DNA of 64,000 nucleotides from Pseudomonas sp. H3(2019). Its GTDB lineage: Bacteria > Pseudomonadota > Gammaproteobacteria > Pseudomonadales > Pseudomonadaceae. The stretch lies in the NCBI RefSeq assembly GCF_007713465.1, contig NZ_VMSG01000010.1, forward strand, positions 119,924-183,923, in the 5' to 3' direction. The position numbers and the translations under genes were made by a program. The notes under the pieces were generated by a model that saw nothing but the letters and a program-made list of their open reading frames with translations, did no database searches and had not been told where the DNA came from. Shown one piece after another: positions 62,883 to 64,000 of this stretch. How positions within the stretch are numbered: position 1 is the stretch's first letter; each line of letters opens with the position of its first letter.

Positions 62883-63923
62883 ATGCCTGTATCGCCCGAA
62901 ATAGCTGTCAATCCGGACACCTCAGTGGTGAGTTTCGCGGAGCTTGTGCAGTTACTGACCCGGATCTTTCTGCAACATGGCACCTCGATCGAGGTCGCCA
63001 GGGTACTGGCCGAAAACTGCGCCGGCGCCGAGCGCGATGGAGCCCACAGCCATGGGGTATTCCGGATTCCGGGCTATGTCTCGACGCTGAACAGCGGCTG
63101 GGTCAATGGCCAAGCGGTTCCGGTGGTCGAGGACGTGGCCTCGGGGTTTGTCCGGGTGGACGCTGGTAATGGCTTCGCCCAACCGGCGTTGGCCGCCGGC
63201 CGCGAACTGTTGGTCGAGAAAGCCCGTAGCGCCGGGATCGCGGTCATGGCGATCCGCAATTCCCATCATTTCGCAGCACTCTGGCCGGACGTCGAACCCT
63301 TTGCCTATGAAGGACTGGTGGCGTTGAGTGTGGTCAACAGCATGACCTGCGTGGTGCCGCATGGCGCCGATCGCCCGTTGTTTGGCACCAACCCGATTGC
63401 GTTCGCGGCGCCACGCGCGGGTGCCGACCCGATAGTGTTTGACCTGGCCACCAGTGCCATCGCCCATGGCGACGTGCAGATCGCTGCGCGCAAGGGCGAG
63501 CGTCTGCCGCCCGGTATGGGCGTGGACAGTCTGGGTCAGCCCACGCAGGACCCGAAAGCAATTCTGGAGGGCGGTGCATTGCTGCCGTTTGGCGGGCATA
63601 AAGGCTCGGCGCTGTCGATGATGGTCGAACTGCTGGCGGCGGCGTTGACCGGTGGCAACTTCTCGTTCGAATTCGACTGGTCCAATCATCCCGGGGCGAA
63701 AACCCCGTGGACCGGCCAGTTACTGATCGTGATCGACCCGAGCAAAGCTGCCGGGCAGAGTTTCGCCGAACGCAGTGAGGAACTGGTCAGACAGATGCAT
63801 GGTGTGGGGCTGCGGCGTTTGCCGGGTGATCGACGTCATCGCGAGCGGGCCAAGTCGTTGGCCGGGGGTATTACGCTCGATGCACAGGCCCTGGCGCAAT
63901 TGCACGAACTGGCGGGTAATTGA
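62883..63923 (+). CDS. dpkA: Delta1-piperideine-2-carboxylate/delta1-pyrroline-2-carboxylate reductase (Ldh2/DpkA family)
   Basis: A 346-residue protein from ATG 62883 (GGAG nine bases upstream; the frame extending to 62823 is not needed). Family motifs: AERDGAHSHGVFRIPGYV, AIRNSHHFAALWPDVEPFA with the catalytic histidine, PHGADRPLFGTNPIAFAAPR for NADPH binding, and LLPFGGHKGSALSMMVELL. The P. putida and P. syringae homologues reduce cyclic imino acids from D-lysine or D-proline catabolism to L-pipecolate or L-proline. The length agrees with those enzymes (about 343). It is divergent from the giant protease-toxin gene. It is cytoplasmic and probably part of an imino-acid catabolic unit continuing to the right. 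Confidence 0.9.
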   Translation: MPVSPEIAVNPDTSVVSFAELVQLLTRIFLQHGTSIEVARVLAENCAGAERDGAHSHGVFRIPGYVSTLNSGWVNGQAVPVVEDVASGFVRVDAGNGFAQPALAAGRELLVEKARSAGIAVMAIRNSHHFAALWPDVEPFAYEGLVALSVVNSMTCVVPHGADRPLFGTNPIAFAAPRAGADPIVFDLATSAIAHGDVQIAARKGERLPPGMGVDSLGQPTQDPKAILEGGALLPFGGHKGSALSMMVELLAAALTGGNFSFEFDWSNHPGAKTPWTGQLLIVIDPSKAAGQSFAERSEELVRQMHGVGLRRLPGDRRHRERAKSLAGGITLDAQALAQLHELAGN

Positions 63924-64000
63924 TGTAAAAAAAGGCGAGCCCATGGGCTAATGCCGATCAGTTAAGCCTTCTCGCTTGACCTTTGGCCGCAAGAAATCAA

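Noticed and set aside
1..64000. tRNA genes, CRISPR arrays, integrase genes or complete insertion sequences
   Set aside because: None could be seen; in particular no tRNA or att-like direct repeat was found at the edges of the 32.4-37.2 kb island.

Overview
The window reads as chromosome of a Pseudomonas, most likely the P. fluorescens group. Grounds: high G+C coding DNA; the block metallophosphoesterase - rhomboid - yeaC - DUF2797 - pepN; the glgX - DUF2934 - treY - malQ - treZ - glgA cluster; REP-type repeats with the core GCGAGCTTGCTCGC; and large DUF6543-type toxin-like proteins typical of this genus. I see no tRNA, rRNA, CRISPR array, complete insertion sequence or phage.

Layout. 1-5.1 kb: conserved housekeeping block (rhomboid protease, YeaC, DUF2797, aminopeptidase N). 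5.1-5.8 kb: a non-coding mosaic of tandem REP units and a hairpin-rich dispersed repeat. 5.8-9.3 kb: an exported beta-propeller protein paired with an MMPL/RND transporter. 9.3-14.2 kb: a giant toxin-like protein. 14.4-16.9 kb: DUF5629 protein, lactonase and three very small exported or membrane peptides among short inverted repeats. 16.9-22.4 kb: GST-like protein and SbcCD nuclease. 22.6-24.0 kb: an AA10 lytic polysaccharide monooxygenase with FnIII and chitin-binding modules but no signal peptide. 24.0-30.9 kb: a six-gene MoxR/Bat-type operon. 31.2-32.2 kb: a short autotransporter-type barrel.

32.4-37.2 kb is a foreign, AT-rich island inside the trehalose/glycogen region. It holds a chimeric half crotonyl-CoA reductase/half methyltransferase, an MFS exporter and a second-type (archaeal/eukaryotic-like) prolyl-tRNA synthetase. 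It abuts a fragment of an endonuclease/exonuclease/phosphatase gene that is normally intact in Pseudomonas. I read it as the remnant of a natural-product locus whose self-resistance and export genes survive. This is the best candidate for a system worth describing.

37.3-49.2 kb: PIG-L-type protein, then the alpha-glucan/trehalose operon. GlgA builds alpha-1,4-glucan, GlgX debranches it, MalQ disproportionates it, and TreY/TreZ convert maltodextrin ends to trehalose. 49.7-57.5 kb: 2-hydroxyacid dehydrogenase, a broken yqaA, DUF411 protein, chemoreceptor, an unrecognised protein, a divergent aldo/keto reductase-LysR pair, a tiny lipoprotein, a small membrane protein and a Fur-like regulator. 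57.8-62.7 kb: a second giant toxin-like protein whose C-terminus carries an HExxH zinc-protease motif. 62.9-63.9 kb: DpkA-type Pip2C/Pyr2C reductase.

All family assignments come from reading the sequence and remembered family motifs. No database search was run.
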